Of a stretch of DNA of 64,000 nt, positions 52,658 to 60,473 are shown one piece after another. The stretch comes from Sphingomonas sp. BK345 (GTDB lineage Bacteria > Pseudomonadota > Alphaproteobacteria > Sphingomonadales > Sphingomonadaceae). The notes under the pieces are model-generated. The model saw nothing but the letters and a program-made list of their open reading frames with translations. It made no database searches and was not told where the DNA came from. The stretch's first letter is position 1; each line of letters opens with the position of its first letter. The stretch covers positions 1-64,000 of the forward strand of contig NZ_JACHZX010000002.1 in NCBI RefSeq assembly GCF_014193845.1, given 5' to 3'. The position numbers and the translations under genes were made by a program.

Positions 52658-53616
52658 TGGCCGATCTCCGCCTCTTGCTAGGCTCGGCTGGGCGCCGGGT
52701 CGCGCTGCTGCGCTGCTTCCGCGAGTCGGCCGCGGCGCTGGGCGCGACGCTCGAAGTCCATGCCACCGACCTCGCGCCCGAGTGGAGCGCCGCCTGTGCC
52801 TCGGCCGACGCCGCGCATGCCGTGCCCGCGGCGACGACCGAGGCCTATGTCGAGGCGACGCTGGCGATCTGCGCGCGCGAGCGGATCCACCTACTGGTGC
52901 CGACGATCGACACCGAGCTTCACGCGCTGGCGCGCGCGCGTGACCGCTTCGAAGCGGTCGGCACGCACGTCGCGGTGGCCGACGCCGAGCTGGTCGCGAT
53001 GGCGCGCGACAAGCTCGAGACCGCGCGCTTCCTCGATCGCGCCGGCGTGCCCACCCCGACCACCGCGGCGGCAGAGACGGTCGACGCCGGCTGGCGCTGG
53101 CCCGCGATCGCCAAGCCGCGCGGGGGCAGCTCCAGCCGCGGCCTGGCGCGGCTCGGCTCTCTCGCCGAGCTGGCGGCGCTGCCGCGACCGGAACCCTATA
53201 TCGTCCAGCACCTGCTTGAGGGGCAGGAATATACCGTCAACCTCTTCTTCGACGCCGCCGGCACGCTGCGCTGCGCGGTGCCGCACCGCCGCGTCACGGT
53301 GCGTGCGGGCGAGGTCGAGAAGGGCGTGACCGAGCGGCACGAGGCGCTGCTCGAGGTGGCGCGACGGCTTGGCGAGGCGGTGCGCGGACGGGTGCGCGGC
53401 GCGTGGTGCTTCCAGGCCTTCGTCGATGCAGACGGCGCCCCCTCAGTATTCGAGATCAACGCGCGGTTCGGCGGCGGCTACCCGCTGGCGCATCGCGCGG
53501 GCGCGACCTTTGCGCGCTGGTTGCTCGAGGAGCGGCTCGGTCAAGCGACGAGCGCGGCGGCCGCGTGGGACGCCGGGGTGACCATGCTGCGCTACGACGA
53601 TGCCGTCTTCCTCTGA
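52657..53616 (+). CDS. ATP-grasp ligase (PylC / carbamoyl-phosphate-synthase-like)
   Basis: 319 residues. The N-terminal Rossmann-like domain has LLLGSAGRRVALL and HATDLAPEWSAACASAD; the grasp domain has AIAKPRGGSSSRGL, YIVQHLLEGQEYTVNLFFD and FEINARFGGGYPLAHRAG. This form is common in polysaccharide loci of sphingomonads next to a small HAD protein. It would ligate a carboxylate (for example an amino acid) to an amine or similar group. The substrate is unknown. It overlaps the HAD gene by 17 bases. Confidence 0.88.
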   Translation: MADLRLLLGSAGRRVALLRCFRESAAALGATLEVHATDLAPEWSAACASADAAHAVPAATTEAYVEATLAICARERIHLLVPTIDTELHALARARDRFEAVGTHVAVADAELVAMARDKLETARFLDRAGVPTPTTAAAETVDAGWRWPAIAKPRGGSSSRGLARLGSLAELAALPRPEPYIVQHLLEGQEYTVNLFFDAAGTLRCAVPHRRVTVRAGEVEKGVTERHEALLEVARRLGEAVRGRVRGAWCFQAFVDADGAPSVFEINARFGGGYPLAHRAGATFARWLLEERLGQATSAAAAWDAGVTMLRYDDAVFL

Positions 53617-54289
53617 GTCGCCCCCACTCGAGCGGGTCGTGGTGTTCGACCTCGACGATACGCTCTACCTCGAGCGCGACTATGTCGTCAGCGGGCTCAC
53701 CGCGGCGGGTGACTGGGCGCGTGCGCGGCTCGGGCTCGACCGGCTCGGCCCCATGATGCGCGAGCGTTTCGAAACGGGAGCGCGGCAACGGATCTTCGAC
53801 GACTCGCTCGCGGCGCTCGGTCAGCCCGCCACGCCCGCGCTGGTGGCGCGCCTGCTCGCGGTGTATCGCCAGCACCGCCCGCGGATTGCGCTGGCGCCCG
53901 ACGCGGCGCGCTACCTTGATCGGCGCAGCGCGGGCACCGCGGTGGCCATTGTGACCGACGGTTTCATTGACGCGCAGCGCCGCAAGCTGCGCGCGCTCGA
54001 CCTGTTCCGCCGCGGCGTGCGCCAGGCGGTCTGTACCGATCGCTGGGGGCGCGAGGCCTGGAAGCCGAGCCGGCGCGCCTTCAACCATCTCGAGGCAGCC
54101 TTTGGCCTGGATAGCGGCCGCTTTACCTATGTCGCCGACAATCCGTCGAAAGACTTCGTCGCGCCGCGCCAGCTGGGGTGGCAAACGGTGCGAATCGTGC
54201 GTGCCGGCGGTCTCCACGCCGAAGTGCGAGCGGCCTCCGCTGCGGACGAGGCGGATCGGGTCATCGAGAGCCTCGACTCGCTCGATTGA
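53600..54289 (+). CDS. HAD-family hydrolase
   Basis: 229 residues. Motif I is FDLDDTLY (16-23, D17 and D19), followed by a helical cap, IVTDGFIDAQRRKL (motif II, T) and YVADNPSKDFVAPRQLGW (motifs III-IV, D-x4-D). It is a phosphatase-like HAD protein that overlaps the ATP-grasp gene by 17 bases. The pair probably acts in one pathway, perhaps to make and dephosphorylate a modifying group for the glycan; this is inference. It is the last gene of the plus-strand run and of the polysaccharide locus. Confidence 0.87.
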   Translation: MPSSSESPPLERVVVFDLDDTLYLERDYVVSGLTAAGDWARARLGLDRLGPMMRERFETGARQRIFDDSLAALGQPATPALVARLLAVYRQHRPRIALAPDAARYLDRRSAGTAVAIVTDGFIDAQRRKLRALDLFRRGVRQAVCTDRWGREAWKPSRRAFNHLEAAFGLDSGRFTYVADNPSKDFVAPRQLGWQTVRIVRAGGLHAEVRAASAADEADRVIESLDSLD

Positions 54290-54418
54290 GCGGCTGCCCC
54301 GATCGGACCGCGATCGTGCCAGAGAGGTATATCACGAAGAGATGTTGCCGCTGCTCCGCTGGGGCAGCACGGTTGTGACGGGCGCGTGATTTCGCGCGCC
54401 GTGGTCCGGAGTGAATGA

Positions 54419-54589
54419 ATGTCGCCGTTCCCCCCCGCGCTGGACGGCGAGACCCGGACCAAGCTGCTGCGGCGTGCGCGCCGTTACGCGCTGCTCGCCG
54501 AGCAGGCGCAGGATCCCGAACTGATGCGTGCCTATCGTGACGAGGCCGCCGACTGCCTGCGTCGCGCCGAGCCGCCGCGCGCGCGATGA
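54419..54589 (+). CDS. Small protein of 56 residues, function unknown
   Basis: ATG at 54419 with GGAG five bases upstream, TGA at 54587-54589. The product is highly charged and helical, with RTKLLRRARRYALLAEQA and LMRAYRDEAADCLRRAE. Third-position GC bias is strong, as in real genes here. Similar tiny helical proteins are common in sphingomonads. It is too short for many gene finders. No functional link with the neighbours. Confidence 0.6.
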   Translation: MSPFPPALDGETRTKLLRRARRYALLAEQAQDPELMRAYRDEAADCLRRAEPPRAR

Positions 54590-54716
54590 CGTCCGGTTAA
54601 CCGGAGAGACCCGGGTCGCGGTGTGGCGGCGACACCCTCGCCCTCGTCGTCGCTACGCCATCGACCGGCAAGATGGAGGTGCACGATGACAGATCGGGCG
54701 CGTGCATCGCGTCGGC

Positions 54717-54977
54717 TCAGGGACCAGCATGCTGCTCGACCCAGCAGCCTTCACAGAGACCTTCTTCGCCGATGGGCAGCGTGCCGCAGTCGGCGCAATA
54801 GCCGGCGGCGACCCGCGCGGCCGCGACTGCCTCCCGCTTGCGCACACAGGCCAATGGCAGGGCGGCGAGCGTCCGCAGCAGCCCTGCAGTCGGGAGGGTC
54901 TTTGGCTCAGGCCCTTTCCCGACGTTGTTACGACCATGCGATAGCGGCGCGCCGACGACGCCCCGGATGAGACCCAT
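54717..54977 (-). CDS. Possible small zinc-ribbon protein
   Basis: 86 residues if the ATG at 54977 is used. The C-terminal end holds two CxxC-type pairs, GYCADCGTLPIGEEGLCEGCW, i.e. Cys-x2-Cys-x10-Cys-x2-Cys, a classic zinc ribbon or treble-clef size. The region before it is Arg/Ala/Val-rich without recognised domain, and the true start may be further in. Codon use is plausible in the C-terminal half. It stands alone between the small gene at 54419 and an AT-rich patch. Confidence 0.45.
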   Translation of the reverse strand: MGLIRGVVGAPLSHGRNNVGKGPEPKTLPTAGLLRTLAALPLACVRKREAVAAARVAAGYCADCGTLPIGEEGLCEGCWVEQHAGP

Positions 54978-55293
54978 GACCACGATGATTCTTCCCCCTC
55001 TGGCTCAGGTACCAGAAAGGAAAATCAATAAGGATAAGCTATCTAAACCGAGATGGCCCAACTTTGTACAGGCGCTCGGCGAGAAGGGGTGCGGCGCTGC
55101 CGCGTCTGATCCATGCCGGCGGGAGAGCGCCACGGATGCTTCCGAAGAGCCCAGGGCCGCAGGGAAGCCTTAGCATCAGCGAGCGGGCGGGTGGCAGCAC
55201 GGCCCCACCGAATTTGACCTCACCGGTACAACAGGTCCGGTCAAGCGCCGCTCGATCGCGCCGGACACAGTCCACATGGTGGACGATCCGAAA
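54978..55293. other. Intergenic region with an AT-rich patch beside tRNA-Glu
   Basis: About 315 bases. Bases 55011-55070 are markedly AT-rich for this genome (for example AGAAAGGAAAATCAATAAGG). A plus-strand frame reading MTTMILPPLAQVPERKINKD crosses it and ends at 55173, but its second half does not look coding. GTCCAC-ATG-GTGGAC at 55271-55285 is a small hairpin next to the tRNA 3' end. It may be a remnant of an inserted element; no integrase is seen. Confidence 0.4.
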
Positions 55294-55369
55294 TGGTGAC
55301 CCCTACGGGACTCGAACCCGTGTTTTCGCCGTGAGAGGGCGACGTCCTAGACCGCTAGACGAAGGGGCC
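55294..55369 (-). tRNA. tRNA-Glu (anticodon CUC)
   Basis: 76 bases on the minus strand with encoded CCA (55294-55296). The acceptor stem GGCCCCU/AGGGGUC (one G-U pair), anticodon stem UCGCC/GGCGA with loop CUCUCAC (anticodon CUC), and the T-arm ACGGGUUCGAGUCCCGU are all intact. It reads GAG. Confidence 0.97.
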
Positions 55370-55484
55370 GTACGCGGTGTGGAGGCGCGCTGTTAGGAGG
55401 CGGTGAACGCGTCGTCAAGCGACTTTCGCGGCGGCGCACCCAAGGTCGCGTGCTTTTCTCGCGCGGTCCTGGGTGCGACATCGA

Positions 55485-56855
55485 TCAGGCCGCCTTGCGA
55501 CGCTCCGCCATCTCCGCGTTGAGCATCTCCGCGAGGAGGAAGGCCAGCTCAAGGCTCTGCCCGGCATTGAGCCGCGGGTCGCAGTGGGTGTGATAGCGGT
55601 CGGCCAGGCTCTGCTCGGTCACGTCGATCGCGCCGCCGGTGCACTCGGTGACGTTCTGCCCCGTCATCTCGGCATGAATGCCGCCCGCGTGCGTGCCCTC
55701 GGCGCGGTGGACCGCGAAGAAGCCGCGCACCTCCGCGAGGATGCGGTCGAACGGCCGGGTCTTGTAGCCGCTCGCCGCCTTGACGGTGTTGCCGTGCATC
55801 GGATCGCAGCTCCACACCACCGAATGGCCCTCGCGCGTCACCGCGCGCACCAGCCGCGGCAGATGCGCCTCGATCTTGTCATAGCCGTACCGCGTGATCA
55901 GCGTCATCCGACCCGGCACGCGGCCTGGGTTGAGCGTGTCGAGCATGCGCAGCAGCGCGTCGGGGTCGAGCGATGGCCCGCACTTGACGCCGATCGGGTT
56001 GCCGATGCCGCGCAGGAACTCGACGTGCGCCGAGCCCTCGAAGCGCGTGCGGTCGCCGATCCAGAGGAAATGGGCCGAGGTGTCGTACCAGTCGCCGGTG
56101 AGCGAATCCTGCCGCGTCAGCGCCTGCTCGAACGGGAGCAGCAGCGCCTCGTGGCTGGTGTAGAAGGTGGTCTGCGACAGCTGCGGCACGGTGTCGGGGC
56201 TGATCCCGCAGGCTTCCATGAAGTCGAGCGCCTCGCCGATGCGGTCGGCCGTCTCGGCATATTTCTTCGCCCAGGGGCTGCGACCCATGAAGTCGTGGGT
56301 CCAACGATGCACCTGGTGGAGGTTGGCATAACCGCCCTGTGCGAAGGCGCGCAGCAGGTTGAGCGTCGCGGCCGATTGCGCGTAGGCGCGCACCATCCGC
56401 TCGGGATCGGGCAGGCGCGACTCGGGCGTGAAGGCGATGTCGTTGACGTTGTCACCGCGGTAGCTCGGCAATTCCACGCCATCGACCACCTCGGTCGGGG
56501 TCGAGCGCGGCTTGGCGAATTGGCCCGCCATCCGCCCGACCTTCACCACCGGCAGCTTCGACGCGAAGGTGAGCACCACCGCCATCTGCAGGATGACGCG
56601 GAACGTGTCGCGGATGTTGTTGGCGTGGAACTCGGCGAAACTCTCGGCACAGTCGCCGCCTTGGAGCAGGAAGGCCTTGCCCTCCGCCACCTTGGCGAGA
56701 TCGGCGGTGAGGTTGCGCGCCTCACCCGCGAAGACGAGCGGCGGGAAGGTGGCGAGCCGATGCGTCGCGGCGGCGAGCGCGCCGGTGTCGGGATAGTCAG
56801 GCAGCTGGCGCGCCTCGGCCTTGGTCCAGCTGTCGGGGGCCCATGACATGGCCAT
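55485..56855 (-). CDS. Class II 3-deoxy-7-phosphoheptulonate (DAHP) synthase
   Basis: 456 residues. It makes DAHP from phosphoenolpyruvate and erythrose 4-phosphate, the first step of the shikimate pathway. The plant/mycobacterial-type (class II) sequence is clear: [70 protein letters not shown] and [15 protein letters not shown]. The metal and substrate Cys, His and Glu are all present. The start at 56855 ([10 protein letters not shown]) has GGAAGGAAG upstream; the frame is open for 19 more codons. Chorismate mutase lies far away in this window at 22.4 kb. Confidence 0.95.
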   Translation of the reverse strand: MAMSWAPDSWTKAEARQLPDYPDTGALAAATHRLATFPPLVFAGEARNLTADLAKVAEGKAFLLQGGDCAESFAEFHANNIRDTFRVILQMAVVLTFASKLPVVKVGRMAGQFAKPRSTPTEVVDGVELPSYRGDNVNDIAFTPESRLPDPERMVRAYAQSAATLNLLRAFAQGGYANLHQVHRWTHDFMGRSPWAKKYAETADRIGEALDFMEACGISPDTVPQLSQTTFYTSHEALLLPFEQALTRQDSLTGDWYDTSAHFLWIGDRTRFEGSAHVEFLRGIGNPIGVKCGPSLDPDALLRMLDTLNPGRVPGRMTLITRYGYDKIEAHLPRLVRAVTREGHSVVWSCDPMHGNTVKAASGYKTRPFDRILAEVRGFFAVHRAEGTHAGGIHAEMTGQNVTECTGGAIDVTEQSLADRYHTHCDPRLNAGQSLELAFLLAEMLNAEMAERRKAA

Positions 56856-56935
56856 CGGTAATCTTCCTTCCGTTTCGCCGCGCGCCTTGAACGAAACGTG
56901 CGCGACTCGCAACGTTCATCGGTATCGATCCGGCC

Positions 56936-57718
56936 TCATAGGATACCAGGATAGGCGCCCCCGTCGATCAAGAGGCTCTGCCCCGTGATATAGCCCGCCT
57001 TGGCGGAGCAGAGGAAGGCGCAGGCGGCGCCGAACTCCGCGGGATCGCCGTAGCGGTGTGCGGGGATCCGCTCGGCCCCGCGGCGCGCCGCCTCGGCGAC
57101 GTCGACGCCTTGCTTCTCCGCCGCCGCGGTGTGGACGCTCTCGAGGCGGCGCGTTGCGAACTGGCCGGGCAGGAGGAAGTTGATCGTGACATCGGCGTGC
57201 GCCACCTGCCGCGCGACGCCGGCGAGGAAGCCGGTCAGCCCGGCGCGTGCCCCGCTCGACAGGTCGAGCCCGGCGAGCGGCGCCTTCACCGAGGCGGAGG
57301 TGATGCAGACGATCCGCCCGAAGCCGCGTTCGACCATGCCGTCGACCACGCGCTGGGTGAGGCGGATCGGCGTGATCATGTTCGCCTCGACCCCGGCGCG
57401 CAGCGCGTCGCGGTCGATCACGCGGAAGTCGCGCAGCGGCGGGCCGCCATTGTTGTTGACGAGGATGTCGGGCGCGCCGCCCGCGGCGTCGACCAGCGCG
57501 GCCTGGACCTGCTCGTCGGCGACGTCACCGGCGACCGTCTCGACCGCGACGCCGTGCGCGGCACGGATCGCGGCGGCGGCGGCGGCGAGCGCGTCGGCGT
57601 CGCGCCCGTTGAGCACCAGCGCGCAGCCCGCGGCGGCGAGCGCCTCGGCGCAGGCGCGGCCGAGCCCCTGGCTTGACGCGCAGACGATGGCGCGACGTCC
57701 CTCGATCCCGAGCTTCAT
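56936..57718 (-). CDS. SDR-family oxidoreductase with non-canonical active site
   Basis: 260 residues. The N-terminus has the NAD(P) motif CASSQGLGRACAE and LVNNNGGPP (in place of NNAG). The catalytic Ser lies in ITSASVKAP, but the Tyr-x3-Lys pair is missing: the aligned segment reads GLDLSSGARAGLTGF. This change is known in a subgroup of ketoacyl-reductase-like SDRs whose activity is uncertain. The end is TGQSLLIDGGAYPG. ATG at 57718. It lies behind the inverted-repeat element, between the DAHP synthase and CysS genes on the same strand. Confidence 0.82.
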   Translation of the reverse strand: MKLGIEGRRAIVCASSQGLGRACAEALAAAGCALVLNGRDADALAAAAAAIRAAHGVAVETVAGDVADEQVQAALVDAAGGAPDILVNNNGGPPLRDFRVIDRDALRAGVEANMITPIRLTQRVVDGMVERGFGRIVCITSASVKAPLAGLDLSSGARAGLTGFLAGVARQVAHADVTINFLLPGQFATRRLESVHTAAAEKQGVDVAEAARRGAERIPAHRYGDPAEFGAACAFLCSAKAGYITGQSLLIDGGAYPGIL

Positions 57719-57760
57719 GAGCGATTCCTCCTAACGTGGCGGGTGAGGTGCCTTCGCCCC

Positions 57761-57862
57761 TCCTGCTGCGTCCCGGCGAAGGCCGGGGCCCAGTTGGGAA
57801 AGCCGTTGTGGGAGCTACCACCGTTCCCCAGCTGGGCACCGGCCTGCGCGGGGGGCACAGGA
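57761..57862. repeat. Imperfect inverted repeat, sphingomonad-type intergenic element
   Basis: The left arm (57761-57800) begins TCCTGCTGCGTCCCGGCGAA, and the right arm (57824-57862) is its imperfect reverse complement; both contain CCCAG[CT]TGGG. Inside the left arm, CCGGC-GAAG-GCCGG forms its own hairpin. The 'GTCCCxGCGAAGGCxGGGGCCCAG' core is a common intergenic repeat in this bacterial group. It separates CysS from the downstream SDR. Confidence 0.6.
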
Positions 57863-57875
57863 AACGGACAAAGAC

Positions 57876-59306
57876 CTATATCGTGATCTTCCAGTCCCAT
57901 CCCAGCGGATCCCCGTCCATCACCTCGACTCCCGCCGCGGCGAGTTCGTCGCGGATCGAGTCCGAGCGAGCGAAGTCCTTCCCGGCGCGCGCGGCGCGAC
58001 GCTGCTCCAGGGCGGCGGCGATCTCGGTCTCGTCGATCGTCGCGCTCGCCGGGCGGACGCGCAGCGCCTCGCGCGTCAGTGTCGCCAGCCCGAGACCGAG
58101 CAGCCCGTCGACCTCGTCGAGCAGCGCCAGCCGGTCCACCGCCGAGACCCGCTTGTCAGCGAGCAGCGCGTCCACCACCGGTAGCGTGCGCGGCGTGTTG
58201 AGGTCGTCGCTCAGCGCGGCGTCGAGCTGGTCGCGATACGCCGTGGGCGCGCCCGTGGAGACGCCGGGCTCGCGCGCGCGCAGCGCCGCGACGGCGTGGA
58301 CCAGCCGCTTGAGCCGGACCTGCGCCGCTGCCAAATTCTCCCAGGAGAAGTCGAGCTCGCTGCGATAATGCGCCTGGAGGCACATCAGCCGATAGGCGAG
58401 CGGGTGGAAGCCGCGCTCGACCAGCCGGTCGAGCGTCATGAACTCGCCGGACGACTTGCTCATCTTGCCGCCGCGGTCGACGACGAAATTGTTGTGCATC
58501 CAGATCTGCGCGCCGGTGTCGGCGCAGTCGCAATAGGCCTGGTTCTGCGCGATCTCGTTGGGATGGTGGATCTCGCGATGATCGATCCCGCCGGTGTGGA
58601 TGTCGAAGGCGGCGCCAAGATAGCGCCGGCTCATCACCGAGCATTCGAGGTGCCAGCCCGGCGCGCCGCGGCCCCACGGCGAGTCCCATTCCATCTGGCG
58701 CGTCTCGCCCGCCGGGGTACGGCGCCAGATCGCGAAGTCCTGCGGGTGGCGCTTGCCCGCCACCGCCTCGATGCGCGCGTGCGCGGCATCGTCCTGCCCG
58801 CCGGCGAGCCGGCCGTAATCGGGCACCGTGCTGGTGTCGAAGTAGAGCCCGTCGTCGAGCAGGTAGCAGTGACGCTCCGCGATCGCCTCGCCCCAGGCGA
58901 TCATCTCGGCGACGTGATCCGTCGCGCGCGGCAGATGGGTCGGCGGCACGATATTGAGCTCGGCAAGGTTGCGCTCGAACGCCTCGGTATAATGGCGCGC
59001 GATCGCCCAGATGTCGCGCCCGGAGGCACGCGCCGCGGCCTCCATCTTGTCGTCGCCAGCGTCCGCGTCGGAGGTGAGATGGCCGACGTCGGTAATGTTG
59101 ATGACGTGGGTGAGCGGCCACCCCTTCCACCGGATGACGCGCGCGAGCGTGTCGGTGAAGACATAGGCGCGCAGGTTGCCGATGTGCGCGTAGTGATAGA
59201 CCGTCGGCCCGCACGAGTAGACGCGCACGTTCGACGGGTCGATCGGGCGGAAGGTCTCCGGCTCGCGGGTCAGGCTGTTGTACAGGATCAGGGGCGCGCC
59301 GGTCAT
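57876..59306 (-). CDS. cysS: Cysteinyl-tRNA synthetase
   Basis: 476 residues. Class I signature motifs: HIGN (the HIGH motif) within YHYAHIGNLRAYVFTD near residue 38 and KMSKSSGEF for KMSKS. Zinc ligands are seen in SCGPTVY (Cys) and WHLECSVMSRRYLG. HPNEIAQNQAYCDC is typical of CysS. It charges tRNA-Cys. The ATG at 59306 gives MTGAPLILYNSLTREPE. Complete and ordinary. Confidence 0.97.
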   Translation of the reverse strand: MTGAPLILYNSLTREPETFRPIDPSNVRVYSCGPTVYHYAHIGNLRAYVFTDTLARVIRWKGWPLTHVINITDVGHLTSDADAGDDKMEAAARASGRDIWAIARHYTEAFERNLAELNIVPPTHLPRATDHVAEMIAWGEAIAERHCYLLDDGLYFDTSTVPDYGRLAGGQDDAAHARIEAVAGKRHPQDFAIWRRTPAGETRQMEWDSPWGRGAPGWHLECSVMSRRYLGAAFDIHTGGIDHREIHHPNEIAQNQAYCDCADTGAQIWMHNNFVVDRGGKMSKSSGEFMTLDRLVERGFHPLAYRLMCLQAHYRSELDFSWENLAAAQVRLKRLVHAVAALRAREPGVSTGAPTAYRDQLDAALSDDLNTPRTLPVVDALLADKRVSAVDRLALLDEVDGLLGLGLATLTREALRVRPASATIDETEIAAALEQRRAARAGKDFARSDSIRDELAAAGVEVMDGDPLGWDWKITI

Positions 59307-59330
59307 GGCGCGCCTCTTAGCTATCCTGCC

Positions 59331-60233
59331 TCAGCGCGCCAAGCCGATCACCGCGGTGGCGGCATAGCCGGCGGTCGGCGTGCCGGTGAAGGTCGGGGTC
59401 ATCTGCGTGTTCTGCGCGGTGGTGTTGTCGCCGAAGACATTGTCGCTCGATAGCGCCACGCGCGCGAAGTTGCTCGCGCTCGACGGGTAGGTGGCGGTAT
59501 CGGCGTAGACGGTCGCGCAGGTCGAGGACGGCAAGGCCAGCTGTGACGTGAGCGCCGCGTAGCGGCCGCCCAGCGCGTTGGCGAGGCTGGAGAAGACCTC
59601 GAAGTGGATGTGCGGCCAGCGCCCGTCGTAGCAGCCGGGAAAGATTGTGGTGAAGGTCACCTGACCGTTGCTGTCGGTCACCTGCACGCCGCGCAGATAG
59701 CTCTCCGCCGCGGCGGTGTAGAGCGAGTAATGCCCCTCGCGATCGCAATGCCACAGGTAGATGGCGTAGCCCGCGAGCGGCGCGCAGGACTGGTTGACGT
59801 CGACGAGCGTGAGCGTGAGCGTCACCTGCACCCCCGCGGCGACGGTGCTGGTGCTGAGGAAGCTGGCGCGGATGTCGCTGCGCACGATTCCAGTGGCGGT
59901 GAGCACGTTCGAGGTCGATCCGCTCGACGAGTTCGTGCCGTCGGCGGGGTAGGGACCAGCGGTCTCGCTCGCGTTGAGGACGCAGCCTGCGGTCGTGCTG
60001 CTGCTGCTCGCCGTCGGGCTGGGGGTCGGCGTGGGCGAGGGAGTCGGCGTCGCGGTGGCCGTGGTCGCGATGTCGGTCTCGGCCTCGCCCGAGCCGCTGC
60101 CGCAGCCGGCCACGAGCGCGAGTGTGCCCGCGCCCGCGACCCATTTGAGCGCACGGCGGCGCTGCACCAATCGCTCCATGACCTGGAGGTCGTGCGCGAG
60201 GCCGAGGTCGTGATCGTGATCGTCGTAATGCAT
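59331..60233 (-). CDS. Exported intradiol ring-cleavage dioxygenase-like lipoprotein
   Basis: 300 residues. The His/Asp-rich N-terminus (MHYDDHDHDLGLAHDLQ) precedes QRRRALKWVAGAG, a Tat-like signal, and the lipobox LVAGC (C44). A Thr/Pro/Ser linker (54-80) leads to the dioxygenase domain. The complete ferric-iron ligand set is visible: Y169 in DREGHYSLY, Y202 in PGCYDGRWP and H208/H210 in PHIHFEV. The enzyme would cleave catechol-type rings outside the cytoplasm. AAAGGGA precedes the ATG at 60233. No aromatic-degradation genes are adjacent. Confidence 0.85.
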   Translation of the reverse strand: MHYDDHDHDLGLAHDLQVMERLVQRRRALKWVAGAGTLALVAGCGSGSGEAETDIATTATATPTPSPTPTPSPTASSSSTTAGCVLNASETAGPYPADGTNSSSGSTSNVLTATGIVRSDIRASFLSTSTVAAGVQVTLTLTLVDVNQSCAPLAGYAIYLWHCDREGHYSLYTAAAESYLRGVQVTDSNGQVTFTTIFPGCYDGRWPHIHFEVFSSLANALGGRYAALTSQLALPSSTCATVYADTATYPSSASNFARVALSSDNVFGDNTTAQNTQMTPTFTGTPTAGYAATAVIGLAR

Positions 60234-60281
60234 CGGGGTCCCTTTCGCTGTCGAGCCCCTGGCTGACGCTCCCTCCTCATC

Positions 60282-60305
60282 GTCATCCCGGACCCGGTCC
60301 GGGAT
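60282..60305. repeat. REP-like palindrome, copy 2 (shortened)
   Basis: GTCATCCCGGA, loop CCCGG, TCCGGGAT. It matches the copy at 17642-17668 in its stem but the outer three bases of the right arm are changed. It lies between the dioxygenase and histidine kinase genes. Confidence 0.55.
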
Positions 60306-60473
60306 CCACCGAGCCGCATGATCCGCGGCCGCAAGGCGCGTCGGGGGCTAGACTCCGGAACAAGTCCGAGGTGACGGAAGGGAGAAAGCGACAAGGGGCG
60401 TGTTGCCTGCCCCTCGTGCCGTCCGCGCCGTACGCCATGATGTCGGCGCGCTTCCGCGACGTTGCCGATTGTG

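Noticed and set aside
55058..55072. AACTTTGTACA, similar to the core of phage-lambda-derived att cloning sites
   Set aside because: Only the 8-base core TTTGTACA matches and the flanks differ. With no integrase nearby it is best seen as chance in an AT-rich patch.
54838..55173. Plus-strand frame of 111 codons through the AT-rich patch
   Set aside because: No ribosome site at its start, mixed composition, and it overlaps the more plausible zinc-ribbon frame on the other strand.
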